From Owenia fusiformis (taxonomy: Eukaryota > Annelida > Polychaeta > Sabellida > Oweniidae): a DNA stretch of 64,000 nt. The DNA lies in the NCBI GenBank assembly GCA_903813345.2, contig CAIIXF020000006.1:38717348-38781347 (forward strand). Direction: 5' to 3'. Each line of letters opens with the position of its first letter. The stretch's first letter is position 1. This document shows positions 12,182 through 23,529 of this stretch, one piece after another. The position numbers and the translations under genes were made by a program. The notes under the pieces were generated by a model. It was not told the DNA's origin. It saw only the letters and a program-made list of their open reading frames with translations, and ran no database searches.

Positions 12182-15100
12182 TCAGAGTTGACACACTGCC
12201 TCACCATCTGGTTTCGCCATATTGGAGATTGTATATGGTTTAATACCATTTTGTAGCTCATTCTCAGTCAGTTCTTCCATGCTCGGCGTAGACTGAGCAT
12301 CTAAAACAGTTCTACGGAAGGCTGGGCAAAAAGGTAGGTAATGAAAAAGTCGTTTTTTGGCTAACCAGTTAGAAATGAATGGTATGTCATAGATTTCAGC
12401 TGTTTCTTTTGATTGTGGAGATGTTGATGATAGTTTAGATGTCCACATCTCAATACCTCTTTCTTTATCAGTACCTGAAATACCCAGTCAGAAAATGTGA
12501 CTACAATATTTACTGGTAGTTTTATTCATCTCATCATGACACTGAAGGAGAAGTAGATAAGGTGGGTATTCCCAAAATGAAGAAAAAACAGTACAAATAA
12601 TAATGGTGGTCAGATACATGTAACTAAAACCAACCAAACCTACATTATTTGAAATTTTATCTTTTCGGGATACTCAAATCTTCTTTATTGGAAAAATGAG
12701 TTATGTCTTTATTTTAGTGTATATGTTGAGGAGAAATAATTGAAGTATGCCCTACCTGGTAATGTGGTAAAGTATGCCTTTTTGATATGTCTATTTAATA
12801 TAAGAAATACAGGAGGCTCTACCTGGTAATGTGTTGTCTAAGATGAACCCCACTAGTCCAGCTAAGAAGTTATTGGTGCTCAGAAGTACGTAGAACACAT
12901 TGTCTACAGTCTGAACTCCTGAAACAATGAATGAATCACTTGTCAAAGAAGTTTCTATTGTGTATTATACCATGGTCAGAGCAATATCAGGTACATGGTA
13001 GCAAGTGATAAGTCACATATTTGGGATAGGGATGATATCAGGGGTGATATTGGGATTAGAGGATGGGGGTATATATTGAAAAATTTAACATTTTTTCAAA
13101 AATGTTCTCTCGTTCAACAGAGGATTTTAAGTAGATATTGCTGACTCTCATATAATATCGTTATCCACCTGTCGGGATGATATGGGGAATATCCCTTGGA
13201 TGCTATCAATATTTCCATTGGTCACTGCGTTCAATCGGGAACTATTGATATCATCAGATGGGTATTCCCCATATCAAATCCCTCCTGGTGAATAACTTCT
13301 TCATAGAGTATTTTTTATCATGATAGATCATAATATTCAATTTGTTATTAGTTAGGAGGGAAAAAGTGAGCTCCTTTGTAATGTGTCCGATCATCAGCAT
13401 TGTTCATTTGTCTGTATGTCTGGGTGATTTTCAAGATTGCTTGCAGTGTTGTCTGCCTTTTGACAAGATATGTAATGAGATTTATGTGCTAAGAAAACGC
13501 AGTCGTCCAGTTTAAATACAAAAAATTAACCTTCTTATTCGTGTAACACGCATGAATTGATAGATTACCTGTATGTATTGATGAAGGATTTGCTTTGATC
13601 CACTGCGGGACAGTAAGACCAATGAAGAAAGAGAGTCCTATTACACAAAGGTTCCTAGAAGAGTTCAGATTGACGTACTGCAGGCTTGAGACGCCAACGG
13701 CTGTTATCATACCTAAAACAAAAAATAATAATTTCAAAGGCTAAAATTAATGACGTGATGCAAAGTGATTTGGACATGAGGATCAGAAATATCTTTAGAT
13801 CGACTGATGAAAAACTATTCGAAATTGAAATATGGCTGGCTAAAGTCTTACCAAAGAGTACGAGGAAGATTCCACCAATAACAGGGTCGGGAATGGCGAC
13901 AAACAATGCACCAAACTTTCCAAGTAAACCCAGGACTAACATGTACCCAGCAGCATAGTAAATTACACGCCTACTGCCACACTGCAAAACAACAAAGTGC
14001 ACTAATAAAGGGAAGTATCTATAATCCTGATTCTTAATCATCCTTAATAACCCCACAATCAATTCATTATGATTTGTTAACTAATATACCATTTTGTCTG
14101 AAAATATCAACGTTTGAAAAAGCTAGTCACATAGTAATATGCAGCTTACTTTTATTACCCCTATTGCTGCTTTTAAGCTAACACAACAAAAACAGATATG
14201 CAGCTTGTAGTTTACCTATGTTACCACTATTGCTAGATTTGAGCTAATACAACATAAACAGACGCAACTCTGAGTAGCTTAGATTTTACCCTTATTTCTC
14301 TTTTTGAGCTAAAACAACACAAATAGATGCAGCTAGTACCGTACCTTTGTTGCAATTATTGCTCTTTTTGAGCTAATACACCATAAGCAGATGCAGCTGT
14401 TGAGTTACTTTTATTACTATTATTGCTCTTTTCGAGCTAATGCAACATAAACAGATGCAGCTTTCAAAAAGCTTACCTTTGTTACCCCTATTGCACCTAT
14501 ATTGACTGTAGTTGATGTTGTTCCATTGCCAGTACCAAATGCCCCTGCTATCAAACACCCTAGCCCCTCAATTCCTATACCTGGAAAAATAGAAACATCA
14601 ACATGTGTATTCTGAGACAAAATAACAGCAATCAACTGAAACGCCTTTATAAGTAGAACATGCGTGTAAGATGGACACTTTTTATAGCCCTATGACTCAC
14701 TGACATATTAATCAAACCTCTATAAGCATCTACCTCTGACCTTTGGAAGGATTCTATTACATCAACAAAACTAAAGACGCCAATTGTTTCAGTGTTCTCC
14801 CATACAATATATAAAAATATCACGTAGTTTTAAATTGCACACTTAGTTCCTGAATAGTGGGGAGGGGAGCCTTAGACATTTTTCCTTTATGTATCAAATC
14901 ATATTTTGGGATATTGAGGGCTCATTGTCATAATGACGGGTTGTACTCTTCCTTTTTTAACTAACAGTGTCTTAAACACTTTCGGTCTTCCCATTAATTG
15001 TTACTAGATAGTACTTCCATATTTCAAGGTACACCATACTTATCATTAACATTATAATACATACCTCTGTTAACAGCATGTGAGGGAGGTGGGGGTGCCC

Positions 15101-18100
15101 CAGAGATTCTAGCACATGCGTAGTAATCACCCACAGACTCCACAGCTGAGGCTAGCAAACCTGCTATGATACCTATCACACTGGAGATACTCACTGTTGG
15201 TCGACCCCACTGCCCTATGTGAAAAATATGAAAAGATATAATATTTTTCAGAATGAATATAGTATGAAACTGATTAATGCCAAGATTTCATGTGCATCAA
15301 ATCAAACCATTATATCCTGCAACTTAAGATCAGATGGTTTACCTGGATATGGAAGTCTGATCCAGTCTGCATTATTCAGTACATCCATTTTAGTGTCAGT
15401 CCTCGCCTCGTATCCCCAGTGACCAGGTGTCTTAGGGAAAACATTAGTTGCAGTGAGAATACCACATATCAACCAAGTAATTACCATAGCGAGGAGCACC
15501 TGCGTCATAAAACAAGATTCAAAACGTGCCATTTCGAAGTGATACATTTGTGAAGTCAAGTAGAGGAAGGCGGGGTTCAAAGGGGCTTGTAGCCATAAGG
15601 CATAAGTATGCCATATATCAAATATATCACCATGCATGGATCATCTTTGTCATCATCATTTTTTCATTCAGTTTTATTAATTTAAAATCATTTCAAAATT
15701 CAAATAATGCACAGCCGCTATAAAGGAACTTTAGCACCATCACCGTTTTACTCTGTAGTAAAGGTAAAAGATCCATGGATGAACTTACTGGAAATGCCTG
15801 AAAGACTGGGTACCACGATATGTAACATCCTTTCTTCCTCTTAAATGAAGGGCAGGGGAACAGGATGTTCTTCATATATTGAGCAAATATTACTATCAGC
15901 ACAGCTGTTCTATAATAAATCAATCAATAAATATGAGAATTGGGTAATTTATTTTATTTCATAATAAAAACATATTTGGATACAATCTATTATAACATAT
16001 GCCCGGGGCTTCTTATCACACATTTAGGAATCTAAGCGTGTCTTCAAAACAGTCACAACTGAAATGATTCCTCTGAGAGTATTTTTCATCTACCGCAAAG
16101 CACTTTTACTTTGAACTCCCATAGGGCATTTTCAACCCATATTCTGCGTGAACCAACTTACAGTATTGCTATCCACCATTGTTTAGAGGCCAGGTTTGAC
16201 GCAGTGTTGAATAGCGCCAGCCCTAATATAGAGACAGTCGGGGAGATCACAAGTGGCCCAAAGAAACGCAACACCAATCCAACAAGCCCTGTGAATCCTA
16301 ATAAGATCTCAAATGTTGAAGCCACCATAATGGCGCCTTGAATCTGAAATAAACAAGTTGAAACGTTATATAAGGTTAGTATGTATGTAAGGTTATATTT
16401 GAAAAGACCCGGCCTTACCAAAACAGATTTTTTATGACAACAAAAGGATGAGGTTTAATGCGTTCAAAACAATGATTGACATGACTAAATTGAAAACAGA
16501 AATATTGACCTAATTTGAGGGACAGTATAAAACATAACTTGACTTATGTGTATCATGCTTTTAATATTACTACTGCTTTAATGTAATGATGTTTCTGTTT
16601 TAGCATTTCTGAAATGCAGGATAAAATACCAGATATCATGCTTCATTTTTGGGAAACCCGATATATATGTTCAAACCCAGAAGATTGAATACTGAAAAAC
16701 CTCTGCTTCACTAACCTCCCTAAGTCGAGACTGCCACATCTCAGTATAAGCGGGTGTTCCCCTTGTCACTATATTGCTAGTGTCTGTAAGGTTGACAGCT
16801 GTCTCTGAAAGAAGGGAATGTTAATCAGTATAAGCGGGTGTTCCTCCTGTCACTACATTGCTTCTGTCTGTAAGATTTGCAGCTGTATCTGAAAGAAGGG
16901 AATGTTAATCAGTATACACGGGTGTTCCCCTTGTCACTACATTGCTAGTGTCTGTTAAGTTGACAGCTGTCTCTGAAAGAAGGGAATGTTAATCAGTATA
17001 AGCAGGTATTCCCCTTGTCACTACATTACTAGTGTCTGTAAAGTTGAAAGCTGTCTCTGAAAGAAGGGAATGTTAATCAGTATACACGGGTGTTCCCCTT
17101 GTCACTATATTGCTAGTGTCTGTAAGGTTGGCAGCTGTCTCTGAAAGAAGGGAATGTTAATTAATAGTGATATTGATACATTACAAGGAACAAAATATTC
17201 TACTGGGTTACTCAGTAAGCTTGCTTACAAAGTAGGTGTGCGATACTTAATGAAAAAAATCAAAAATATGAGGAACCGTGACTGCTGTGGAGCGGAATTT
17301 GTTTTAAAATTAGCTATTATACTAGAACCATGCTATGTTTTACTCAATTCAAGTATTTGAAACTGAACCAAGTAAAAATATGTAAAAATGGAAAATGATA
17401 AAAGTGACAAAATTAAAACTAGAGAACACCGTTGGTCTCTCAATGATGTAGTTTGTCTCACTAGAGGCGTTCACTTACAGAGGTGTTCCACTTTTTTACA
17501 GGTTTTACTGTACCTGTTTAACTGTATTTAAATACAATATATGCATTGATGTTCCTCTTTGAACCCTCTCATTTTAAATCAAAGAGTTTCAGATGAAATC
17601 TTGAAAATCACTTTATCAGATTACTAAGGTCCCAATGTTGACACTCGTAAAACAAAGCGAACTCTAGAATGGTTTTATCTCTCTCCCCTATAAATGTATA
17701 AAAATTAACAATCATATGAATTTGCCTTCCCCTGAACATATGAACTTTTTTATTTACAGCTCCCCTAACTAAAATGACAATTTTTCTTTCACAGCTGTTC
17801 TCAGTTGGACACTATTCCCTACCTGGTGAAACTACTGTTGGACACCTCCACTTTGGTAGTGAGAGAATTGCCAGCGAGGGTACCATCAAGGCAAAGGTAC
17901 CTGCTTGCACTACAGGCAGCCTAAAACGCAACAAATCTTACTTTGACAATGTACTTTTATACTGTGCTTAGTGGTAATAGTTTAACTTTGATGCCGTTTC
18001 GCATTATTAGAAAATGGGTGTTCAACAAGGGTCATTGTCATATCCTACTTTATATTTGTAATTATAAAAAGGAAAGTTTGGTTGATTTCAAAAAAGTATC

Positions 18101-20622
18101 TTGTTAATGAAAGGTTTGTCTTAGTTTTTATCTATTTCGGGGATTTTCGTTTTAATTTTTTGAATACTTTTTGTTAAATCAACCAAAATTCCCTTTGTAC
18201 AACTATAATATTGGGAAGTCTAAGAAAATGTTGTATATGCTATTTTGTTCAAACAAGCTTCGGAAAGACATTTTATTTCATTCTCAAGAAATGGTGAAAA
18301 GGAACAAAAAACAATTGCAATAAAAACAAAAAATGTTAACAAAAACAGTTATATAAAATAAAAATAATTATATATAAATTATTTTCGCATTGAATTGTTG
18401 TCAGTTAGTCAACATTATATAAAGGACCGTGTTTTTTACAGAATGTTTTCAATAATTACTCAGATGCGAGTAGGTAGTTACCAGTTTCGCCACCAGGTGG
18501 CTGATTCGGGGGAAATTACATGGCAGGGTATTACAAAATTCCCTTAAACTTAAATATTCATCAGTTTTAGTGGTTCACTTTTCACATTACCCTTATGTTT
18601 GTGATAGTTATACAAATTATAATATGTCCAGTGAAAGAAAATATTATCTGCTCAACACAAGAAAAGATATTTCACTTTTTGTGGTTTTACAATATGGGGT
18701 CTAAGGGGTATCTCCCCGACCTAGAAATCACATTTTTAAAGAAAATTAAATTTTCAAAATTGATAGACTCTTTTCAAAATATGATATCAGTTTGACTGAA
18801 TTGTGAATTCTTAACGACGTAAATCAAGATTATTTCTACTCGCATCTAGACTATCGATTTAAGAGAAAAACAATGTTGAATTTAGTTCTCCATATTGATA
18901 CCAATCCTTTGCCAAATAAAAATGAAATGTATTATTACCGTACACCCAATGCTACTTGTACAAGAGTTATGATTCCAGAAACAAACACAATTGTACTGAT
19001 AAGTTCAGCTTTTACATTATTGTCGTCTCCAACACAGAGGGCAGGGGCCAGTGTGAATGGTATGGTCAGTGTGGCGGTGAACATTACTAGGAAATGCTAC
19101 AATAATAGAGCAGATTAAAATTATCATAATGTTTGCTCATAACAATGCAGAATGTCTAGAAATGCTACTACGGTAGTGTTATAATTATAAAATAAAGATA
19201 AAAATAATTAATCTAAACATATTCTTTAGATATTTGACCTATTTTGATAACATACTGTATATAGTGAACGAGCTGATAATGCTCATGAATATTCTACTTG
19301 GCAAAGGTCATTTTGAGCTAAGCACAAGGTTACCTAACAATCGCTGTATGTAAAATACTTACCTGTAAACCAAACACAAAGCACTGGAGCCATGGTGGAT
19401 TGTCCTTTACTTTAAACAATATAGCTGATTCAGTATCATCTTTCTCCTTTGATTCCTCCACCTCTACAATCTTCACATGGCGTTCTTCCTGCTAACATAC
19501 ATTACAATGAATTTGATGTATGCCCGTAGCAAGCTTTTGCTAAGGGTGGTGGGGGGGGGGAGGGCTCTAACTCCCAAATATTTGAGCGCAACTTTTCGAA
19601 AATATGACCAAATTTTAGTTAATCAACGCCCAGTTGGAAGTTTGTTATCTAAATTGGGGGAGGAGCAGATTCTCCATCGAGAAAGCAAAAAGTGTAGCTC
19701 TCACATATTTAGGAGATATCGAGGAGAGGGGGCTAGCATGATAAGAGGATTTATTTAGTTTTATACTCGCCATGAAGAAACATGGTGAATTATGATGCCT
19801 GAGTCACATTTGCTTCCATTCATCGACCGACATCCGGACGATTGAATATTTTGTTCAAAATACCATTCAGTTTTGAACAAAATTCTCAATCAGCCAGGAG
19901 TTTTGTAATTCTGGGCTTGGTTGCGTTTAAACGAATTTCCTTTTTTCAAAGAAATCTGGAGTCAATAACCCAGCATTTATAGCTTTCCTTTAGTTGCAAA
20001 TACTTCCAAAGTAAAAAAAAACAGATTTTAATTGACGTTTCATGCTTACATTGAAGTAAATATTATATTGAGTAAAATCAGAAAGTAAAATTAGCGGTGA
20101 TGTCAAAATATTTACAAATGGAAAAACATAGTAATATTCATATTAGTTTACTTATCGTCTCCAAATACTATCAAATACCCCTCTCCCTAATGACAATTAT
20201 TTTGTTCTTCCAATTTGGCACCGTTTTTGAACCACTCAAAAACCTTATCATACAGTTTTGTAGCTTATTTATATTTCAGCTCATGATGTAACTTTGGTCT
20301 AATATTAAACATGGAGCAGGGTAATTCGTTTCAATTCAATTTGATTTGGCAAAAGTAATATCATTCAACTTTTCTCACTCAATTGTTACAAATTCAATTT
20401 TGTCAATGAATCTTTGTCATATTAGGTTACATCATTTATTGAAAATTAAACAAACTTCTATCATTTTACACTCCTAGATCTTATTATTTACTTCCTTTAA
20501 GAATGAGCATATAGTCTCTGTGATAAATACAAAATGTTTGCACTTATGTAACAGTCATTGTTTTCTTATAAATAACGGCAAACGCAGCCTACCTTCAGTT
20601 CGAACTTATTTTCCTCTTGCAT
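12182..20622 (-). CDS. SLC23A: SLC23 nucleobase/ascorbate transporter, copy A (14 exons, 625 aa)
   Basis: Exons in coding order: 20593-20622, 19363-19488, 18939-19096, 17823-17920, 16716-16804, 16162-16343, 15789-15909, 15343-15499, 15065-15214, 14477-14580, 13852-13981, 13569-13712, 12823-12918, 12182-12474. All introns are GT-AG, phases agree, and the 1878 nt give 625 residues, matching vertebrate SVCTs (about 600-650). Landmarks: DNPPW then LQH (51-53) in TM1; [26 protein letters not shown] with Glu346 (TM8, UraA Glu241 position); [30 protein letters not shown] signature [10 protein letters not shown] (396-405); CGSRRV; PDPVIGG; LNSSRNL; and [10 protein letters not shown] in the C-tail. 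The family has 14 membrane helices and imports ascorbate (with sodium) or nucleobases. Substrate is uncertain because signature position 1 is Val rather than P, Q or E. The start was chosen because an upstream ATG runs into a stop. Confidence 0.93.
14135..14476 (-). repeat. exon-10 donor-edge tandem array, copy A
   Basis: About five degenerate units of about 64-72 bp follow the true exon 10 donor inside intron 10. Each holds a worn copy of the last 17-18 coding bases of exon 10 (minus strand, GCAATAGGGGTAACAAAG) plus donor-like GT and the intron motif ATTAGCTC. The exon edge has been duplicated into the intron. Confidence 0.8.
16805..17160 (-). repeat. exon-5 acceptor-edge tandem array, copy A
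   Basis: Four intronic units of about 84 bp lie beside exon 5. Each contains the 3' splice site CTTTCAG, about 64 bp matching the start of exon 5 (reading [20 protein letters not shown] in the exon) and about 20 bp of intron. With the exon the array has five units. In frame the spacer usually reads through a TAA here. Confidence 0.88.
18459..18851. mobile_element. MITE with AGATGCGAGTAG ends, copy 2
   Basis: It lies in intron 3 of SLC23 copy A between TA dinucleotides, with ends ctcagatgcgagtag and ctactcgcatctagac. The matching intron of copy B (about 30295) lacks it and reads straight through, which fixes the borders. It inserted after the A/B duplication. Orientation is opposite to the copy at 10530. 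Confidence 0.85.
19540..19760. repeat. G-rich repeat fragment in intron 1, present in A and B
   Basis: A G-run (about 19549-19561), then gggctctaactcccaaatatttgagcg and a gggggagg...ggagaggggg segment. The same segment is at about 30985-31195 in copy B, so it predates the A/B duplication. An open frame here is a by-product of the repeat. Confidence 0.45.
19800..19905. mobile_element. hairpin element, degraded copy
   Basis: The inverted arms are gattgaatattttgttcaaaa and ttttgaacaaaattctcaatc. The layout and flanking gtcacatttgct match the cleaner hairpin at 50979-51106. Copy B has only a short remnant at about 31275-31310. Confidence 0.6.
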
Positions 20623-23529
20623 GTTGCATCCAAGTTTCAGTGTCTGGCTAGATTTAGGTTTTATATTCTCCCTGTGTTTTACTGTCTATTACTGTTCGTA
20701 TAATGACATAATTTATACTTGTTTACAATGTTTACATTTGCCAATTATCAAACCAAGCACGTGGTTACTTTAACTCTGGGAATGAATTAAATGTTTCGTG
20801 AGAGTCTTGTTATGCGTGTATATGTCCGTCCTTGAATTATATTAAGAACTAATGATTCCGGTTTTGTCTTGATATCTCAGAAAGCAGTACTCGTGTTGCT
20901 TGTATGATAACTTTAGTATGGCAGTCACTGTATTCGATAAGACATAATTTGATCAAAGTGGACACCTTGTTCAAAGTGATCTCTTAAACTCAAAAAGAAC
21001 ACTTGAACGTGTTCATTTATTTCACTATTAAATTACAATTAGATAAGTGAAGTTGATGGTCGTCCGAGTTATGTTACAAAATACTTAAAAGCTGCATTTG
21101 AATACTTGATATTAAAGGATCATAGAGTGGCAAATAAACATGTTATAGTAACTGTGACTGCTATGGTATGATTAGATAGATAAGGTAATATACAATTCTA
21201 CATGTACAGAAGTGAGGTAAAGACCTTGAAGAGATGGCGTGATTTGTCGTATAGATCTATTAAGTTTCATTGTTGAATCATAACAGAGGCAACATATAAT
21301 AAAGATGTGCCAAAAGACCTTTAAAAGAGGCTACACAGGCCCTGCAATTCATTTCTAGAGCTACCACTACTTTATTTCAACCCACTGGGATCATGTTTCA
21401 AGTGGTGAATTAATTCAGTCTGCTCTGTTTTAAATTTCAGGTTCATTTTACGGTAAGTGTTTTGGATTGATGCCACATTGAAATCACTTACCTTTTCAAT
21501 GTAATGATATGTAGTGGGTTTAATTCGAGTGAAACAACAACTATATATTCAACTCTTTATTGAAGATTATAAAGTATATTGACATATAAAAATAGTACCA
21601 GACCACCGATATTGGAATACTATATCAATACAATTCTTGGAGGTCACGTAATTGTAAAGTCAACTATTCTATGACACATTTTTGATGGTTATACTGTTAA
21701 AATATCAAAATATGGGGCCAATACAAAAAGAGGTCATACATTTGACTTGAATGTTTATGTTTTAGTAATAAGTTTACAAGAGTAAAAAACAACTGTATAT
21801 TTAGATTAATGTTATTTGAAGCATTTACATGTTTACACTTTTCTTCTCTATATACTTTATGAAAAAGATAAATATTCAATAATTGTATTAGATAAATATG
21901 TATGTCATTTAAATAGTATCTAATATATTAGACTTTGTACTAACACGTTTCTTTCACGCACGAGTCTTGTTATCGTGTCTTGTTTGTGGTCATCTCATAA
22001 TAATACCTTATAAGGTAATATTGTTATCTCATTTCGTAAAATATTGCTGTCCCTTACAAATATATTAGCACTGGTGCCAAAGGGAAAGGACCAAAAGTTG
22101 CAAAGGTTGTAATGGAACTTAGCAAAAAAGCAAACTCTAAGTGCATGCCAGGAAAGAAAAGCAAACCCCATATAGCCCAAAACCATGATCTAACGTGAAA
22201 AGAAAGAATGTCTAATACCCCCTTTCCCCCACCATTCAAGAGCCGATATCACAATCCAAGGCTAGAACACCAAGGGACATTTCATTCATACTTAAGTCAT
22301 TACAATACGTGTTAAAGAAAAAATTCATAGGAGTCCATAGGAGTTTCAAAGGGTCAACATCCATTCACAAAAGGCGTCGTCATAATCCATAAAACACAAT
22401 AATTCACAATGGTCATCAGGAGAAAACTATGGCTGGTTTCGATCCCTATTTCTCAACCATTAATACCATAGCCGGGATCTACCTCAAAAGGTGCCAAGTG
22501 AAAATATTGTGAGTTCAGCGCCAATGTCTTCCTAAACAATTCCTACATTTCCTAGTTAGAGAAGATTGTGATATGATAAAGTATGATTTTCTATGAAAGA
22601 TGGCAGCCATTTTTAATTGAGCAGACATACTAAAATTTCTCAAGCGAATGAGATAACAAAACTTACATGTTTTTTCATAAAAATTGGGCATTTTGAAGGT
22701 ACAAGTACTTAATATTTATACTTAGAAGTGTGATACGTGATCGATTGATTTCCTAAAATGGTATCGTAAATAAGTACTTTACTGCATTGGCTACAACTAA
22801 TCTCATCTTTTGGCATAAATCTGATATAGATATAGAAATGGTGCTTAGTGTTAGCCTTATGCTACTCCCTACTCGACATCTTTTGACATACACCTTGTTT
22901 TGACTTGACACACCTTGTTTTAACTTGACACAGTGCAATTTTAGACATATATTTTTTTTCTTTTTTATGATTTTCACGAAATGTTGCTTTCTATTGTAAG
23001 ATGTTGATTTCTCATATGACTGACAAAGATAGAGCCATCTTTACCCCATGTAAGATATTGCCATCTTTCATCACATGTGACAGATGAGATTTACTTATGG
23101 CATCACTTGTTTATAAACATAATCAACGTGACAACGGATAAACCGTTGCTATGTGTATCCATGCTTATTCTACAAAAATAAGTTGTGACGTCATAACAAT
23201 CCTGCTTTGTTGCCACGCGTAGCCATGTATCTTCTACAACATCGACTCGATAAAGAAAAATTATCAAAGCTCATCAAGAATGGACTATCTTGCACAGGTA
23301 CTCATACAAGAACCTCTATATCTTCACTTTTAAGAGTTGACAATGGGGTCTCATTTTGTTCAAAATTAACGAAATAGTGCCTTCTCTTTTTCGGACCTGA
23401 GCTGACATAAAAATTGACACAATAAGAGATGATATAACTCTTTTTGAATCCTATGTCTATTACAATCATGCCTCAGGTTGGCATAGCGTCTTGATTCTAT
23501 AGGTCTACGGTTTAATCAAATTATATTGC
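20623..23529. other. intergenic region A-B
   Basis: 20623-22067 is the 5' flank of gene A and is paralogous to 31983-33191. 22068-22605 has no counterpart in the flank of A or B and no coding character. 22610-22690 matches 9745-9830. 22719-23529 is the 3' flank of gene B, with a 21-bp tandem duplication near 22905 (cttgttttgacttgacacac) and an insertion at 23010-23317. No defined promoter motif was identified. Confidence 0.6.
23010..23317. mobile_element. about 308-bp insertion, 3' flank of copy B
   Basis: Unit A reads gatgttgat-atcttcac without interruption at about 11850. Unit B has this segment in between. Part of it (catctttaccccatg, and gatgagatttact) recurs at about 43685-43810 inside the foldback of SLC23 copy C intron 1, so it belongs to a mobile family. 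Terminal repeats are not obvious. Confidence 0.7.

Larger units (their letters stand above)
11591..22067. repeat. tandem duplication unit A
   Basis: This block of about 10.5 kb aligns by eye with unit B (22719-33191), exons, introns and flanks included. The left edge is agtgtgatacgtgatcg in both. The right edge is gtcccttacaaatata in both. A shared segment further left (9745-9830 against 22610-22690) suggests the original unit reached farther and was later rearranged. Confidence 0.85.

Noticed and set aside
19477-19758. 93-codon plus-strand frame with a glycine run
   Set aside because: Crosses SLC23 copy A exon 2 antisense and a G-rich repeat; no protein character.
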